NCBI GenBank assembly: GCA_018241695.1
Contig: JAFEDH010000011.1
Location: 1-64,000 of the forward strand
From: Pseudomonadota bacterium
GTDB taxonomy: Bacteria > Pseudomonadota > Gammaproteobacteria > Burkholderiales > Rhodocyclaceae
Direction: 5' to 3'
DNA length: 64,000 nucleotides
Under the pieces are notes generated by a model, which did not search any database, had not been told where the DNA came from, and saw only the letters and a program-made list of their open reading frames with translations. The translations under genes were made by a program, and so were the position numbers. Positions 55,941-64,000 of this stretch are shown here, in pieces (position 1 is the first letter of the stretch; each line of letters begins with the position of its first letter).

Positions 55941-57311
55941 GTGAACATCGAACTGCTGATCCAAGCGTCCTACTTCGTCGTCGCCATCCTCTTCATCCTC
56001 GGCCTCAAGGCCATGGCCTCCCCGGTCACGGCCAAGAAAGGCATCGTCTGGGCCGGCGTTGGCATGGTCCTGGCCACACTGATCACCTTCGCCACTCCGG
56101 GCATGGGCAACTACATGCTCATGATCGGCGCCATCGTCCTCGGCGGCGGCCTGGCCTGGTACCTGGGCAAGGTGGTGAAGATGACCGACATGCCCCAGAT
56201 GGTGGCGATCTACAACGGCATGGGCGGTGGAGCCGCTGCCGCCATCGCCGCCCTGGAATTTGCCCGGGGCGAAACCCACGATCCGGTCACAACATCCCTG
56301 GCGGTCCTGGGTTCCCTGATCGGTTCGGTCGCCTTCTCCGGCTCCTGCATCGCCTTCGCCAAGCTGCAAGGCATTATGAAGAAGGCTTGGCGACTGCCCG
56401 GGCAGAATGGCATCAACCTGATCCTGGCCCTGGTGGCCGCCGGGCTGGGCGTTGCCATCGTGCTGGGTGCCAATCCTCAGGCCCTGATCGCCTTCTTTGT
56501 GATCAGTCTGATCCTCGGCGTGGTGCTGACCAGCCCCATCGGCGGTGCCGACATGCCGGTGGTGATTTCCCTGCTCAACGCCTTCACGGGCCTGGCGGTG
56601 GGCTTTGAAGGCTATGTGCTGCACAACCCCAGCCTGATCATCGCCGGCATCGTCGTAGGCGCATCGGGTACCCTGCTTACCCAGTTGATGGCCAAGGCCA
56701 TGAACCGGCCCATCACCAATGTGATCTTCACCCCCATCACCGGCGAGGCCCAGGGGGGCAGCGCGGTGACGGGAACCATGAAGGAAGCGGGTGCCCACGA
56801 TGCGGCGGCCATGATGCGCTATGCGCAGAAGGTGATCATCGTGCCCGGCTACGGCATGGCGGTAGCGGGTGCCCAGCACAAGATCTGGGAGATGAGCAAG
56901 CTGCTGCAGGACGCCGGCGTGACGGTGAAGTTCGCCATCCATCCGGTGGCCGGGCGCATGCCGGGGCACATGAATGTGCTGCTGGCCGAGGCGGGCGTAC
57001 CCTACGACCTGATCTTCGATCTGGAGGAGATCAACGAAGAATTCGCCACCGCCGATGTGGCCCTGGTGATCGGCGCCAACGACGTGGTGAATCCGGTGGC
57101 GCGTACCGACAAATCCAGCCCCATCTATGGCATGCCGATCCTCAACGCCGACATGGCCCAGAACGTGATTGTGAACAAGCGCGGCAAGGGCGCCGGCTAT
57201 TCCGGCATCGAGAACGCCCTTTTCTTTGGCGAAAACACCCGCATGCTCTACGGCTCCGCGCAACAGGCCATCGCCGAGGTCATCTCCGCCATCAAGGAAA
57301 TGCAGGGCTGA
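55941..57311 (+). CDS. pntB: NAD(P) transhydrogenase subunit beta
   Basis: 456 residues, GTG start with AAGGAG upstream. The N-terminal half holds nine or so membrane helices, including MTDMPQMVAIYNGMGGGAAA. The C-terminal domain III binds NADP(H) (VIIVPGYGMAVAGAQH, VALVIGANDVVNPVA, FGENTRMLYGSAQ). Completes the proton-translocating transhydrogenase. A terminator follows at 57333-57367. Confidence 0.97.
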   Translation: MNIELLIQASYFVVAILFILGLKAMASPVTAKKGIVWAGVGMVLATLITFATPGMGNYMLMIGAIVLGGGLAWYLGKVVKMTDMPQMVAIYNGMGGGAAAAIAALEFARGETHDPVTTSLAVLGSLIGSVAFSGSCIAFAKLQGIMKKAWRLPGQNGINLILALVAAGLGVAIVLGANPQALIAFFVISLILGVVLTSPIGGADMPVVISLLNAFTGLAVGFEGYVLHNPSLIIAGIVVGASGTLLTQLMAKAMNRPITNVIFTPITGEAQGGSAVTGTMKEAGAHDAAAMMRYAQKVIIVPGYGMAVAGAQHKIWEMSKLLQDAGVTVKFAIHPVAGRMPGHMNVLLAEAGVPYDLIFDLEEINEEFATADVALVIGANDVVNPVARTDKSSPIYGMPILNADMAQNVIVNKRGKGAGYSGIENALFFGENTRMLYGSAQQAIAEVISAIKEMQG

Positions 57312-57332
57312 GATAGACGGATTCCCGAACAG

Positions 57333-57367
57333 GCAACAAGCCCGCCGCGCGCGGGCTTGTTGCTTTT
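57333..57367 (+). terminator. rho-independent terminator after pntB
   Basis: A 13-bp stem (57333-57345 with 57351-57363), 5-nt loop and four T. Twenty-one bases after the pntB stop, ending the transhydrogenase operon. Confidence 0.85.
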
Positions 57368-57420
57368 CCATCCCGGATCGAATCACACCGTAACGAACCG
57401 GAATTTTCAGGACCGCCCGC

Positions 57421-58344
57421 ATGCGCCCCAAACTGCCCTGGCAACCCCTTCTTGCACTGCTTCTGCTCACCCTGATCTGGGGCTACACCTGGGTACTGAG
57501 CAAAATTGGTCTGCGTTACGCCCCTCCCATCGCCTTCGCCGCGCAACGGAGCATCGGTGGCGCCCTGGCGCTGTTCATCGCCCTGCCACTGGCGGGCCGT
57601 TCGTTGCGCATCCGGGCCATCCGCCCGGTATTCTGGATCGGACTTTTCCAGACCACCCTGTTTCTCGGCCTGCAGGGCTGGGCGCTGGTGGAAGGCGGGC
57701 CGGGGAAAACCGCGGTGCTGATCTACACCATGCCGATCTGGACCCTCATGGTGGCCTGGCCAGTACTGGGCGAACGAATTCGCGGAATACAGTGGATAGC
57801 GGTGGCCGGAGCCGTGGCCGGACTGGTTCTGATCATCTCCCCCTGGGACATGCACACCAGCCTGCTCAGCAAAATACTCGGCATCACGTCAGCAATGGCC
57901 TGGGCCATTGGCACGGTACTGGTCAAGCAGCTACAGACCCGGCGACCGGAAGATCTGCTGGCCCTGACCGCATGGCAGATGATGATCGGTGCCGTCATGC
58001 TGGGTCTGGTGGCCTGGCAACTGCCGGAACCGCAGACACAATGGACGCCCACCTACCTCGGCATCCTGACCCTGATGGCGCTGTTCGGTACGGCTCTGGG
58101 ATGGCTGCTCTGGCTCTATATCCTCGAACGACTCCCGGCCTGGGAAGCCAGTCTCTCGGTACTGGGCACCCCCATCGTGGCCATCCTTTCCTCCCGGCTA
58201 CAACTTGGCGAGCGGTTCACCGGGGCGGAAATCGGCGGAATGATCCTGGTTGGTCTGGCACTGGGCTTTCTCTCCTTCCAGGGATGGCGAATGGCCCGCC
58301 CGGCTACCCGACCTCTCCAGGCCCCATCCGGTCAGCCACAATGA
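57421..58344 (+). CDS. EamA/DMT-family transporter
   Basis: 307 residues with ten predicted membrane helices in two EamA repeats (LIWGYTWVLSKIGLRYAPP; the second starting around residue 150 with ILGITSAMAWAIGTVLVKQ). Typical of RhaT/YdcZ-like drug or metabolite exporters. Substrate unknown. It has a separate start 110 bases after the pntB stop, beyond the terminator. Convergent with rhlE. Confidence 0.9.
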   Translation: MRPKLPWQPLLALLLLTLIWGYTWVLSKIGLRYAPPIAFAAQRSIGGALALFIALPLAGRSLRIRAIRPVFWIGLFQTTLFLGLQGWALVEGGPGKTAVLIYTMPIWTLMVAWPVLGERIRGIQWIAVAGAVAGLVLIISPWDMHTSLLSKILGITSAMAWAIGTVLVKQLQTRRPEDLLALTAWQMMIGAVMLGLVAWQLPEPQTQWTPTYLGILTLMALFGTALGWLLWLYILERLPAWEASLSVLGTPIVAILSSRLQLGERFTGAEIGGMILVGLALGFLSFQGWRMARPATRPLQAPSGQPQ

Positions 58345-58365
58345 TTTTGCAGGCTTGCGGCAGCG

Positions 58366-59916
58366 TCATTCATTCGATTGCCCTGACGAACGATCCTTCT
58401 TGCCAAAACCACCCAGCAGCGCCGCGACCGGCCGCAAGGGCCGACGTGGCGTCGCCCTGGCCGAAGACGACGCAGCAGCAATAGTAGATGCTGCTTCTGC
58501 CCGTGGCTCATAGGGCTTGCTGAAGTCGAAGCCATCAGCCGCGACCGCGGGCACGGAGGGCAGGTGACTGGACGGGGGAGGAAGGCTCATGGATGCGCGC
58601 GGACCATGGCGATCACGGCTACGCTCCTCCCGTTCCCGCAGATGGCCGCGCCGACCACGCTCTTCACGGATGGGCGCCACCCCCGGCTCGAAGCCGGGCA
58701 CCACGACCTGCTCGATCCTGAACCTGATCAGTTTTTCGATATCGTCCAGCCGCTCCTTTTCCTCGGGGCTGTAGAGCGATGTGGCGTCACCCTTCTTGCC
58801 CGCCCGACCGGTACGACCGATACGATGCACATAATCTTCGGCCGTATGGGGCAATTCGTAGTTGATCACATGGGGCAGATCGTCAATATCCAGGCCCCGG
58901 GCCGCCACATCGGTTGCTACCAGAACCTGTACGGTTCCCGCCTTGAAAGCCTCGAGTGCCTCGGTACGTTGCTGCTGGCTCTTGTCACCATGAATCGCGG
59001 CTGCATTCACTCCCTGGCGCTCGAGCCAGCTGGCCAGACGACTGGTGCCGAACTTCGTACCGACGAAAACCAGCACCTGCTGGAGCTCGGATTCCCGCAA
59101 CAGATGCAGCAGAAGATGGCGCTTGTTGTCCGCAGAAACCGGATGCACGCGGTGCGCGATGGTGTCATTCACCTGGTTGCGCCGCGCCACCTCGATCAGG
59201 CGCGGATTTTTCAGCATGGAATCGGCCAGCTTCTTGATCTCGTTGGAGAAAGTGGCGGAGAACAGCAGGCTCTGGCGTTGGGCCGGCAGCATGCCGAGAA
59301 TGCGCTTGATGTCGGGAATGAACCCCATATCCAGCATACGGTCCGCTTCATCCAGCACCAGCACCTCCACCTGGGCAAAACTCACACTCTTTTGCTCCAC
59401 ATGGTCGAGCAGGCGCCCCGGTGTGGCAACCACGATCTCGCGCCCTTCGCGCAGCTCGGCGATCTGTGGCTTGATGTCCACGCCGCCATAGATGCAGACG
59501 GAGCGCAGCGGGACGTACTTGCTGTAGGTCCTGACGCTCTCGTGCACCTGCATGGCCAGTTCCCGGGTTGGCGCCAGAATCAGCGCCCGCACCGGATGGC
59601 GCGCCGGAGAGGGGGATGTCGTGGCGTGACGGGCCAGGCGCTGCAACAGGGGCAGGGTAAAGCCGGCAGTTTTGCCGGTGCCGGTCTGTGCACCGCCCAT
59701 GACATCCAGCCCCTGCAACACGATGGGAATGGCCTGAGACTGGATCGGTGTCGGCGTACTGTAGCCGGCCTCCTGCACAGCCCTGAGCAATTCAGGCAAG
59801 AGACCGAGATCGGCAAAGGTTTTGGCGGGAGGCGCGGCGGCGGACTGTGCTGCAACATCATCCGCAACACGGTCGACGCCAGTCTCGCCCGGGAGGGCTT
59901 GCGGGCTGGTGTTCAT
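58366..59916 (-). CDS. rhlE: DEAD-box ATP-dependent RNA helicase RhlE
   Basis: 516 residues from the ATG seven bases after AGGAG; a TTG immediately before it opens the frame but has worse spacing. Motifs: Q motif PTPIQSQAIPIVLQG, Walker A AQTGTGKT, DEAD in VLDEADRMLDMGF, SAT, and HRIGRTGRAG. The C-terminal 120 residues are a basic, low-complexity tail (REERGRRGHLREREERSRDR, then Pro/Ala) usual for RhlE. Unwinds RNA in ribosome assembly and mRNA decay. Confidence 0.95.
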   Translation of the reverse strand: MNTSPQALPGETGVDRVADDVAAQSAAAPPAKTFADLGLLPELLRAVQEAGYSTPTPIQSQAIPIVLQGLDVMGGAQTGTGKTAGFTLPLLQRLARHATTSPSPARHPVRALILAPTRELAMQVHESVRTYSKYVPLRSVCIYGGVDIKPQIAELREGREIVVATPGRLLDHVEQKSVSFAQVEVLVLDEADRMLDMGFIPDIKRILGMLPAQRQSLLFSATFSNEIKKLADSMLKNPRLIEVARRNQVNDTIAHRVHPVSADNKRHLLLHLLRESELQQVLVFVGTKFGTSRLASWLERQGVNAAAIHGDKSQQQRTEALEAFKAGTVQVLVATDVAARGLDIDDLPHVINYELPHTAEDYVHRIGRTGRAGKKGDATSLYSPEEKERLDDIEKLIRFRIEQVVVPGFEPGVAPIREERGRRGHLREREERSRDRHGPRASMSLPPPSSHLPSVPAVAADGFDFSKPYEPRAEAASTIAAASSSARATPRRPLRPVAALLGGFGKKDRSSGQSNE

Positions 59917-60040
59917 CAATAAGCTCCTGGATCGGCCTGCTCCTTGCGGAGTACCGGTTCAGGCGGAATCAATGAATAGGGAAATGCAGGCCAACCGGCA
60001 GGACAGCGGGCATTATACCCGAGTGGACCGATCCGACTGC

Positions 60041-60556
60041 TCAGACCAGCGGCAGGGGCCGCAGCGAACTCTGCTTCAGCCCTCCCTTGTTGCGAACTCC
60101 GGGCGGGCCGCTTCGGCCTGTTTCGTTTTCTTCCTCGGTCTTGCCTGCCTTGTCGGCATTGCCGGTCTTCCCGGACTTGCCTGCCGGTTCTCCATCCTTG
60201 CCTCCGGAAGGCTCGTCGGGTTTGCCGGTACTGGCATCGCCGGTTGCCGGAGCGGGGGATTCCGCGCTCGCTCCTTCCCCGCCTTCCTCCCTGACCGGCG
60301 CGATATTGTTTTCGCGCATGTAGGCATCCATCTCGCGCCACCCGGTATAGATGGAGGCCTTCGAGGCCCGCTTGTTGAGCCGGTAGCACTCTTCCAGCGG
60401 ACGGGCGGAATAGCGGCATCCACCACCGATGGCCTTGCCTTCGGCCTCTTGCCGGGCAGCCGTCTGGGCCGGAGTCTCGATGCCCAGCTGATCGCAGGCG
60501 GTCAGGACCGGCAGGATGGTGAGCAGGATCAGGGTACGCAGGACCATGGCGGCCAT
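60041..60556 (-). CDS. lipoprotein with charged low-complexity tail
   Basis: 171 residues; an ATG three codons in is an alternative start and neither has a clear ribosome site. Signal peptide with lipobox LTAC, so lipidated at C21. A conserved-looking middle (GGCRYSARPLEECYRLNKRA, SKASIYTGWREMDAYMREN) contains two cysteines and resembles a small betaproteobacterial lipoprotein family. Residues about 92-160 are Gly/Lys/Glu/Pro repeats and should be disordered. Function unknown. Confidence 0.75.
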   Translation of the reverse strand: MAAMVLRTLILLTILPVLTACDQLGIETPAQTAARQEAEGKAIGGGCRYSARPLEECYRLNKRASKASIYTGWREMDAYMRENNIAPVREEGGEGASAESPAPATGDASTGKPDEPSGGKDGEPAGKSGKTGNADKAGKTEEENETGRSGPPGVRNKGGLKQSSLRPLPLV

Positions 60557-60579
60557 TCTAGGTCAGCAAGAAGTGTTCT

Positions 60580-62628
60580 TTAATCCGGAATAACGGCCGT
60601 TGCCTCGATTTCCACCTTGGCTTCATCCTCGACCAGCGCCGCAACCTGAACCACCGTCATGGGTGGATAACAGCGTCCCATGACGGAGCGATAGACCTGA
60701 CCCAGTTCTCTGGACTGCGCCAGATATTCCCGTTTGTCGGTCACAAACCAGGTCAACCGCACAATGTGTTCGGGCAGGCCACCGGCCGCATGCACCACAG
60801 CCACCACGTTTTGCAGCGCCTGGTGGGCCTGATCGGTGAAATGGCTGCTGCAAAATCGTTTGGAACCATCCCACCCGACCTGCCCGGCGATACTGACATA
60901 GGTGCCGCGCGCCTTGATCCCGTTGGAAAACCCCCTCGGTGGCGCCCAGCCTTCGGGTTGCACCACTTCATGCCTTTTCACCGGCGCTGCAGGCTGTGTC
61001 GCTTTCAGTGCTTCCTGACGTAGCTTGAAACGCTGCAATTTACCGGTTTCGGTACGCGGCAGGGAATCACGGAACTCGATCAGCCGTGGGTACTTGAACG
61101 CGGCGATCTGCCTTCTGACATGCTCCTGCAGCTCCGTTACCAATTCCGGTCCGGGCTGCAAGCCGGCCCCGAGCACGACCAGTGCCTTGACCATCTGCCC
61201 CCGGATCTCGTCCGGCACGCCGATCACGGCACACTCGGCCACCGCGGGGTGCCTGAGCAGGGCATCCTCGACCTCGGGTCCGCTGATGTTGTGGCCCGCG
61301 GAGATGATCATGTCATCCACCCGAGCGTGAAAATGAAAATAGCCCTCCGCATCCATCGAGTAGGCATCACCCGTAATGTTCCAGCCTTGCTGCACGTAAT
61401 CGGCCTGACGAGGATCATCCAGATAGCGGCAGCCGGTGGGGCCCTTGATCGCCAGCCGTCCGACCTGTCCGGGAGGCAGGGAATTCCCCTGGTCGTCGAG
61501 CACGGTGGCGCGATAGCCGGGAACCGGCCTGCCCGTCGCACCCGGCCGGATATCCGGGCCGGCCGCGGAGATGAAGATGTGCAGCATCTCGGTGGAACCG
61601 ATGCCGTCGATCAGATCGAGACCCGTGGCCTGCCACCAGGCATCCCGAGTTGCCCGGGTCAAAGGTTCGCCGGCGCATACGCTTGCCCGCAGCGAACCCA
61701 GATCAAATCCACCGGCCCGGGTTGCGGCCATGCGGTAGGCCGTGGGCACCGAGAAACAAATCGTCGCACAGTAATCCTGAATGGTCTGCAGCAGTGTCTC
61801 GGGCAGGGATTGATTACCGATAACCGCCGATGCGCCATACCGCAGGGGAAACAGCAGGCCCCCACCCAGGCCAAAGGTGAATCCCAGCGCCGAAGTGCTG
61901 CAAAAGATATCTTCCGGTACCGGTTTGAGCAGATAGCGCGGAAAACAGTCGCAGACCGCGAGCACATCGCGATGGAAGTGCACCGTGCCCTTGGCACACC
62001 CTGTGGTTCCGGAAGTGAAGGCAATCAGGGCAGGATCGTCGGCACGGGTGTCGACAGCCTTGAAGCCACCCACCTGGGTGGCTGCGGCCTGTTCCAGTCC
62101 ATCCCTGCCACCCAGATACGCGACCTTGCCCAGCAGTCCCGGCACCCGCTCCCGGGTCCGTTCCAGTTCATCGCGCAGGGCATGATCACACAGCGCGTGG
62201 GATATGCGCGCCCTGGACACGATTTCCGTCAGTTCCTTCACCCGCAACATGGCCACGGTGGTGACCACGATACCGCCGGCCTTGAGAATGGCGAACCAGC
62301 ACGCCGCCATGAAAGCGCTGTTGGCTGCATGGAGCAGGACCCGGTTGCCGGGAACCAGCCCCATATCTTCGGTAAGAACGCGGGCAATGCGGTCCGCGGT
62401 CTCGCGCAATTCCCGGTAGGTGAGGGTGCCGGCAGGACCGCGCAGGGCGATGCGCTCGCCCCAGCCGTGCATATCCACGGCGCGATCCAGCAGTTCGGCG
62501 GCGCAGTTGATGCGGTCCGGGTAGTTCAGTTCGGGCAGTTCGGCCAGCAACTCCGGCCACTGGGCAGGAGGGGGCAGATGGTCTCGAACGAAAAGGTCGA
62601 TATGCGCCGACGGGGCGGAGGGATTCAT
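60580..62628 (-). CDS. benzoate/2-aminobenzoate-type CoA ligase fused to a RidA-like domain
   Basis: 682 residues in one uninterrupted frame. Residues about 1-545 are an AMP-forming acyl-CoA synthetase with P-loop AFTSGTTGCAKGTVHFHRD, the specificity region GFTFGLGGGLLFPLRYG, the adenylation motif DGIGSTEMLH, and the C-terminal lysine region LPRTETGKLQRFKLRQ. Pattern agrees with the benzoate/2-aminobenzoate-CoA ligase group. Residues about 551-682 are a complete YjgF/RidA domain (SIAGQVGWDG, HQALQNVVAVVHAAGG, YPPMTVVQVAALVE), but the arginine equivalent to E. coli R105 is Met. Such a fusion is unusual: usually ligase and RidA are separate neighbours. Substrate and role of the RidA part are unknown. 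No Shine-Dalgarno is clear. Confidence 0.88.
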   Translation of the reverse strand: MNPSAPSAHIDLFVRDHLPPPAQWPELLAELPELNYPDRINCAAELLDRAVDMHGWGERIALRGPAGTLTYRELRETADRIARVLTEDMGLVPGNRVLLHAANSAFMAACWFAILKAGGIVVTTVAMLRVKELTEIVSRARISHALCDHALRDELERTRERVPGLLGKVAYLGGRDGLEQAAATQVGGFKAVDTRADDPALIAFTSGTTGCAKGTVHFHRDVLAVCDCFPRYLLKPVPEDIFCSTSALGFTFGLGGGLLFPLRYGASAVIGNQSLPETLLQTIQDYCATICFSVPTAYRMAATRAGGFDLGSLRASVCAGEPLTRATRDAWWQATGLDLIDGIGSTEMLHIFISAAGPDIRPGATGRPVPGYRATVLDDQGNSLPPGQVGRLAIKGPTGCRYLDDPRQADYVQQGWNITGDAYSMDAEGYFHFHARVDDMIISAGHNISGPEVEDALLRHPAVAECAVIGVPDEIRGQMVKALVVLGAGLQPGPELVTELQEHVRRQIAAFKYPRLIEFRDSLPRTETGKLQRFKLRQEALKATQPAAPVKRHEVVQPEGWAPPRGFSNGIKARGTYVSIAGQVGWDGSKRFCSSHFTDQAHQALQNVVAVVHAAGGLPEHIVRLTWFVTDKREYLAQSRELGQVYRSVMGRCYPPMTVVQVAALVEDEAKVEIEATAVIPD

Positions 62629-62656
62629 CCGCCCGATTATCTCATGTCACACGCGC

Positions 62657-63352
62657 TCACTCGGCCAGGGGCGTGCCGTTCCAGTCCTTGCAGATCAGCT
62701 TGTCACCCTTCACCTCGGTCTTGACGATGCCTGTATTGGTCAGCATGTGCGCCAGGGAGAATGCGGGCGTCACAGAATTGGCACACAGTGCAGGCAGGGA
62801 CAGACCGATGGCCGCACCGTGGCTCACCACCACGATCACGCCGGTATCTTTCTGGTGGGTTTTCATGAGTTCATGGACAAAGGGAACGAATCTGGCCTTG
62901 ACCTCGTTGAGGCTCTCGCCATTGGGATACTTCGCGTCCGGATCGGTGCTCCAGCGCTGCATCATGGAAAAAACATTCCCCATGATGCTGGGCTTGTCGG
63001 GAATATCGCCGAAATAGACTTCGACCACGGCGGGCGCAAGATGCACCGTCTTGCCGGTACGGAAGGCAATCGCATCCGCGGTCTGCAGGGTACGCAGACG
63101 GGTGCTGGCGTAAATGATGTCCACCGGCGCGGCAGCAATCACATCGGCCACTTTTTTGGCCTGCTCCATACCCTTGGCGGTAAGGGGGAACGACACACCG
63201 GTATCGGCCGACAGCGCCGCGGGGGGCTGCACGTTGATCTCGCTCTCGGCATGGCGCACAAACCAGATCTCAGGCGCGGCACTGGCCGGTGTGGATGCCA
63301 GAAGGAGAAGGCCGGTGGACAGCAGAGCGGACAGTCGGGGAATCATTTTCAT
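62657..63352 (-). CDS. exported histidine phosphatase (phosphoglycerate-mutase superfamily)
   Basis: 231 residues from the ATG with GAGG six bases upstream; two further in-frame ATGs flank it. Signal peptide (MIPRLSALLSTGLLLLASTP, cut after ASA). Catalytic RH(A/G)E-type motif WFVRHAESEINVQ, arginine in ASTRLRTLQTADAIA, and second histidine in VIVVVSHGAAIG. A periplasmic phosphomonoesterase. Its substrate is not known. It lies between the CoA-ligase fusion and a MarR gene, all on the minus strand, so these three may form an operon, with a gap of only 42 bases to the MarR gene. Confidence 0.85.
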   Translation of the reverse strand: MKMIPRLSALLSTGLLLLASTPASAAPEIWFVRHAESEINVQPPAALSADTGVSFPLTAKGMEQAKKVADVIAAAPVDIIYASTRLRTLQTADAIAFRTGKTVHLAPAVVEVYFGDIPDKPSIMGNVFSMMQRWSTDPDAKYPNGESLNEVKARFVPFVHELMKTHQKDTGVIVVVSHGAAIGLSLPALCANSVTPAFSLAHMLTNTGIVKTEVKGDKLICKDWNGTPLAE

Positions 63353-63394
63353 CTCATGCCTCATGCAAAAAAGGATTCAAGAACCTGATCGGGT

Positions 63395-63889
63395 TCAGGC
63401 CACGCTTGTGAGATGGCTCTTGAGTGCAGCCATCAGGGAATAGAGCTGCTTTTTCTGCTCGACGCTGATACCGGAGAAAAGCTCCAGTATCCACTTTTCG
63501 TGGGCCTCGGCCATCTTCTTGAATGACTTGCGACCTTCGGGGGTGAGCTTGACAATGTAGGCACGGCGATCCGCCGGATTGTCCTCGCGCACCACAAGCC
63601 CCTCCGCCACCAGTTGATCGGTGATGCCGGTAACGTTGCCACCGGTGACCATCATGCGTTTGGACAGTTCTCCCATCTTGAGCCCCTGGGGCACGCGCTC
63701 CAGCTGGGCCATCAGATCGAAGCGCGGCAGGGTGATATCGAACTGGACACGCAGGCGACTGCGTACCTGGGCCTCGATCAGATTGGTGCAGGCAAGGACA
63801 CGCAACCACAGACGCAATTCCATGTGGTCTTCGGCCGTGGCCCGGGTTTCGGTATCGGAAACGGTTTCGATGGTTTTGTTCTTGCTCAT
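63395..63889 (-). CDS. MarR-family transcriptional regulator
   Basis: 164 residues from the ATG giving MSKNKTIETVSDTETRATAE. Winged-helix core with FDLMAQLERVPQGLKMGELS, recognition helix MMVTGGNVTGITDQLVAEGL, and wing VREDNPADRRAYIVKLTPEG. MarR proteins often sense aromatic acids or CoA thioesters. Being next to a benzoate-type CoA ligase, it may respond to the ligase substrate or product (inference). The 111 bases upstream to the window end hold no other gene; the promoter should lie there. Confidence 0.93.
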   Translation of the reverse strand: MSKNKTIETVSDTETRATAEDHMELRLWLRVLACTNLIEAQVRSRLRVQFDITLPRFDLMAQLERVPQGLKMGELSKRMMVTGGNVTGITDQLVAEGLVVREDNPADRRAYIVKLTPEGRKSFKKMAEAHEKWILELFSGISVEQKKQLYSLMAALKSHLTSVA

Positions 63890-64000
63890 GGCGGGATCGC
63901 TCCGGAAATGTATCAATGAATTTGTGAATTCGTTTCGGCAAAAAAGTGGGGAGGTGTTAGTCGGGCAGTGAAGGCAATGCGGCAAATCCACGCGCCCAGG

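Noticed and set aside
55620..57470. 616-codon minus-strand open frame rich in His, Gly and Asp
   Set aside because: Antisense to pntAB and pntB; the composition is a side effect of reading the complementary codons.

Overview
This 64 kb window is a gene-dense, GC-rich stretch of what looks like a betaproteobacterial chromosome. The evidence is the gene orders hemA-prfA-prmC-grxD, trxB/ftsK-lolA-rarA/serS, queA-tgt-yajC-secD-secF and nudJ-mnmA, the three-gene pntAA-pntAB-pntB transhydrogenase, a phasin, and short CHCC zinc-finger and HemP proteins. A flavin monooxygenase of the HsaA type next to a TonB receptor, a DUF2889 protein and a benzoate/2-aminobenzoate-type CoA ligase suggest a Rhodocyclales/Sterolibacteriaceae-like aromatic or steroid degrader. 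That placement is inference. No rRNA, CRISPR array, intact insertion sequence or prophage was seen.

Layout. 0-1.5 kb: phasin and a Cys-repeat periplasmic protein. 1.5-7.3 kb: glutaredoxin, release-factor, heme and molybdopterin genes and the queuosine-precursor transporter yhhQ. 7.5-12.2 kb: HsaA-like monooxygenase, TonB receptor, a small His/Lys/Ala-rich exported protein and tpx. 12.2-14.8 kb: a ClC transporter between non-coding remnants and tRNA-Ser. 14.9-24.7 kb: mltF, serS, rarA-lolA-ftsK, trxB, an Smr protein and PII. 24.7-32.2 kb: nadE, an HxlR/glutaredoxin-like divergent pair, ppa, the Fur-box-headed hemP-bfd-bfr iron cluster, ctaA, an EmrB-like exporter and tRNA-Leu. 32.2-38.5 kb: DUF2889, queA-tgt-yajC-secDF. 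38.5-50 kb: oxidoreductase, purB, GST, mnmA, Nudix, epoxide hydrolase, ilvE, waaF, hydrolases and phosphomannomutase. 50-57.3 kb: Nudix, alaS, a small protein with a PP2C phosphatase, and the transhydrogenase. 57.4-64 kb: EamA exporter, rhlE, a lipoprotein, a CoA ligase fused to a RidA-like domain, a histidine phosphatase and a MarR regulator.

Together the genes are mostly housekeeping: translation, tRNA queuosine and thiolation, cell division, Sec export, LPS heptose and redox balance. The accessory items most worth attention are the CoA ligase-RidA fusion that lacks the usual RidA arginine, the fourfold C-X6-C periplasmic protein, the HxlR/CPVC-protein pair with a palindrome between them, the structured region between yhhQ and the monooxygenase, and a hairpin separating the monooxygenase from the TonB receptor. 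I saw no defence island or other clearly new multi-gene system.
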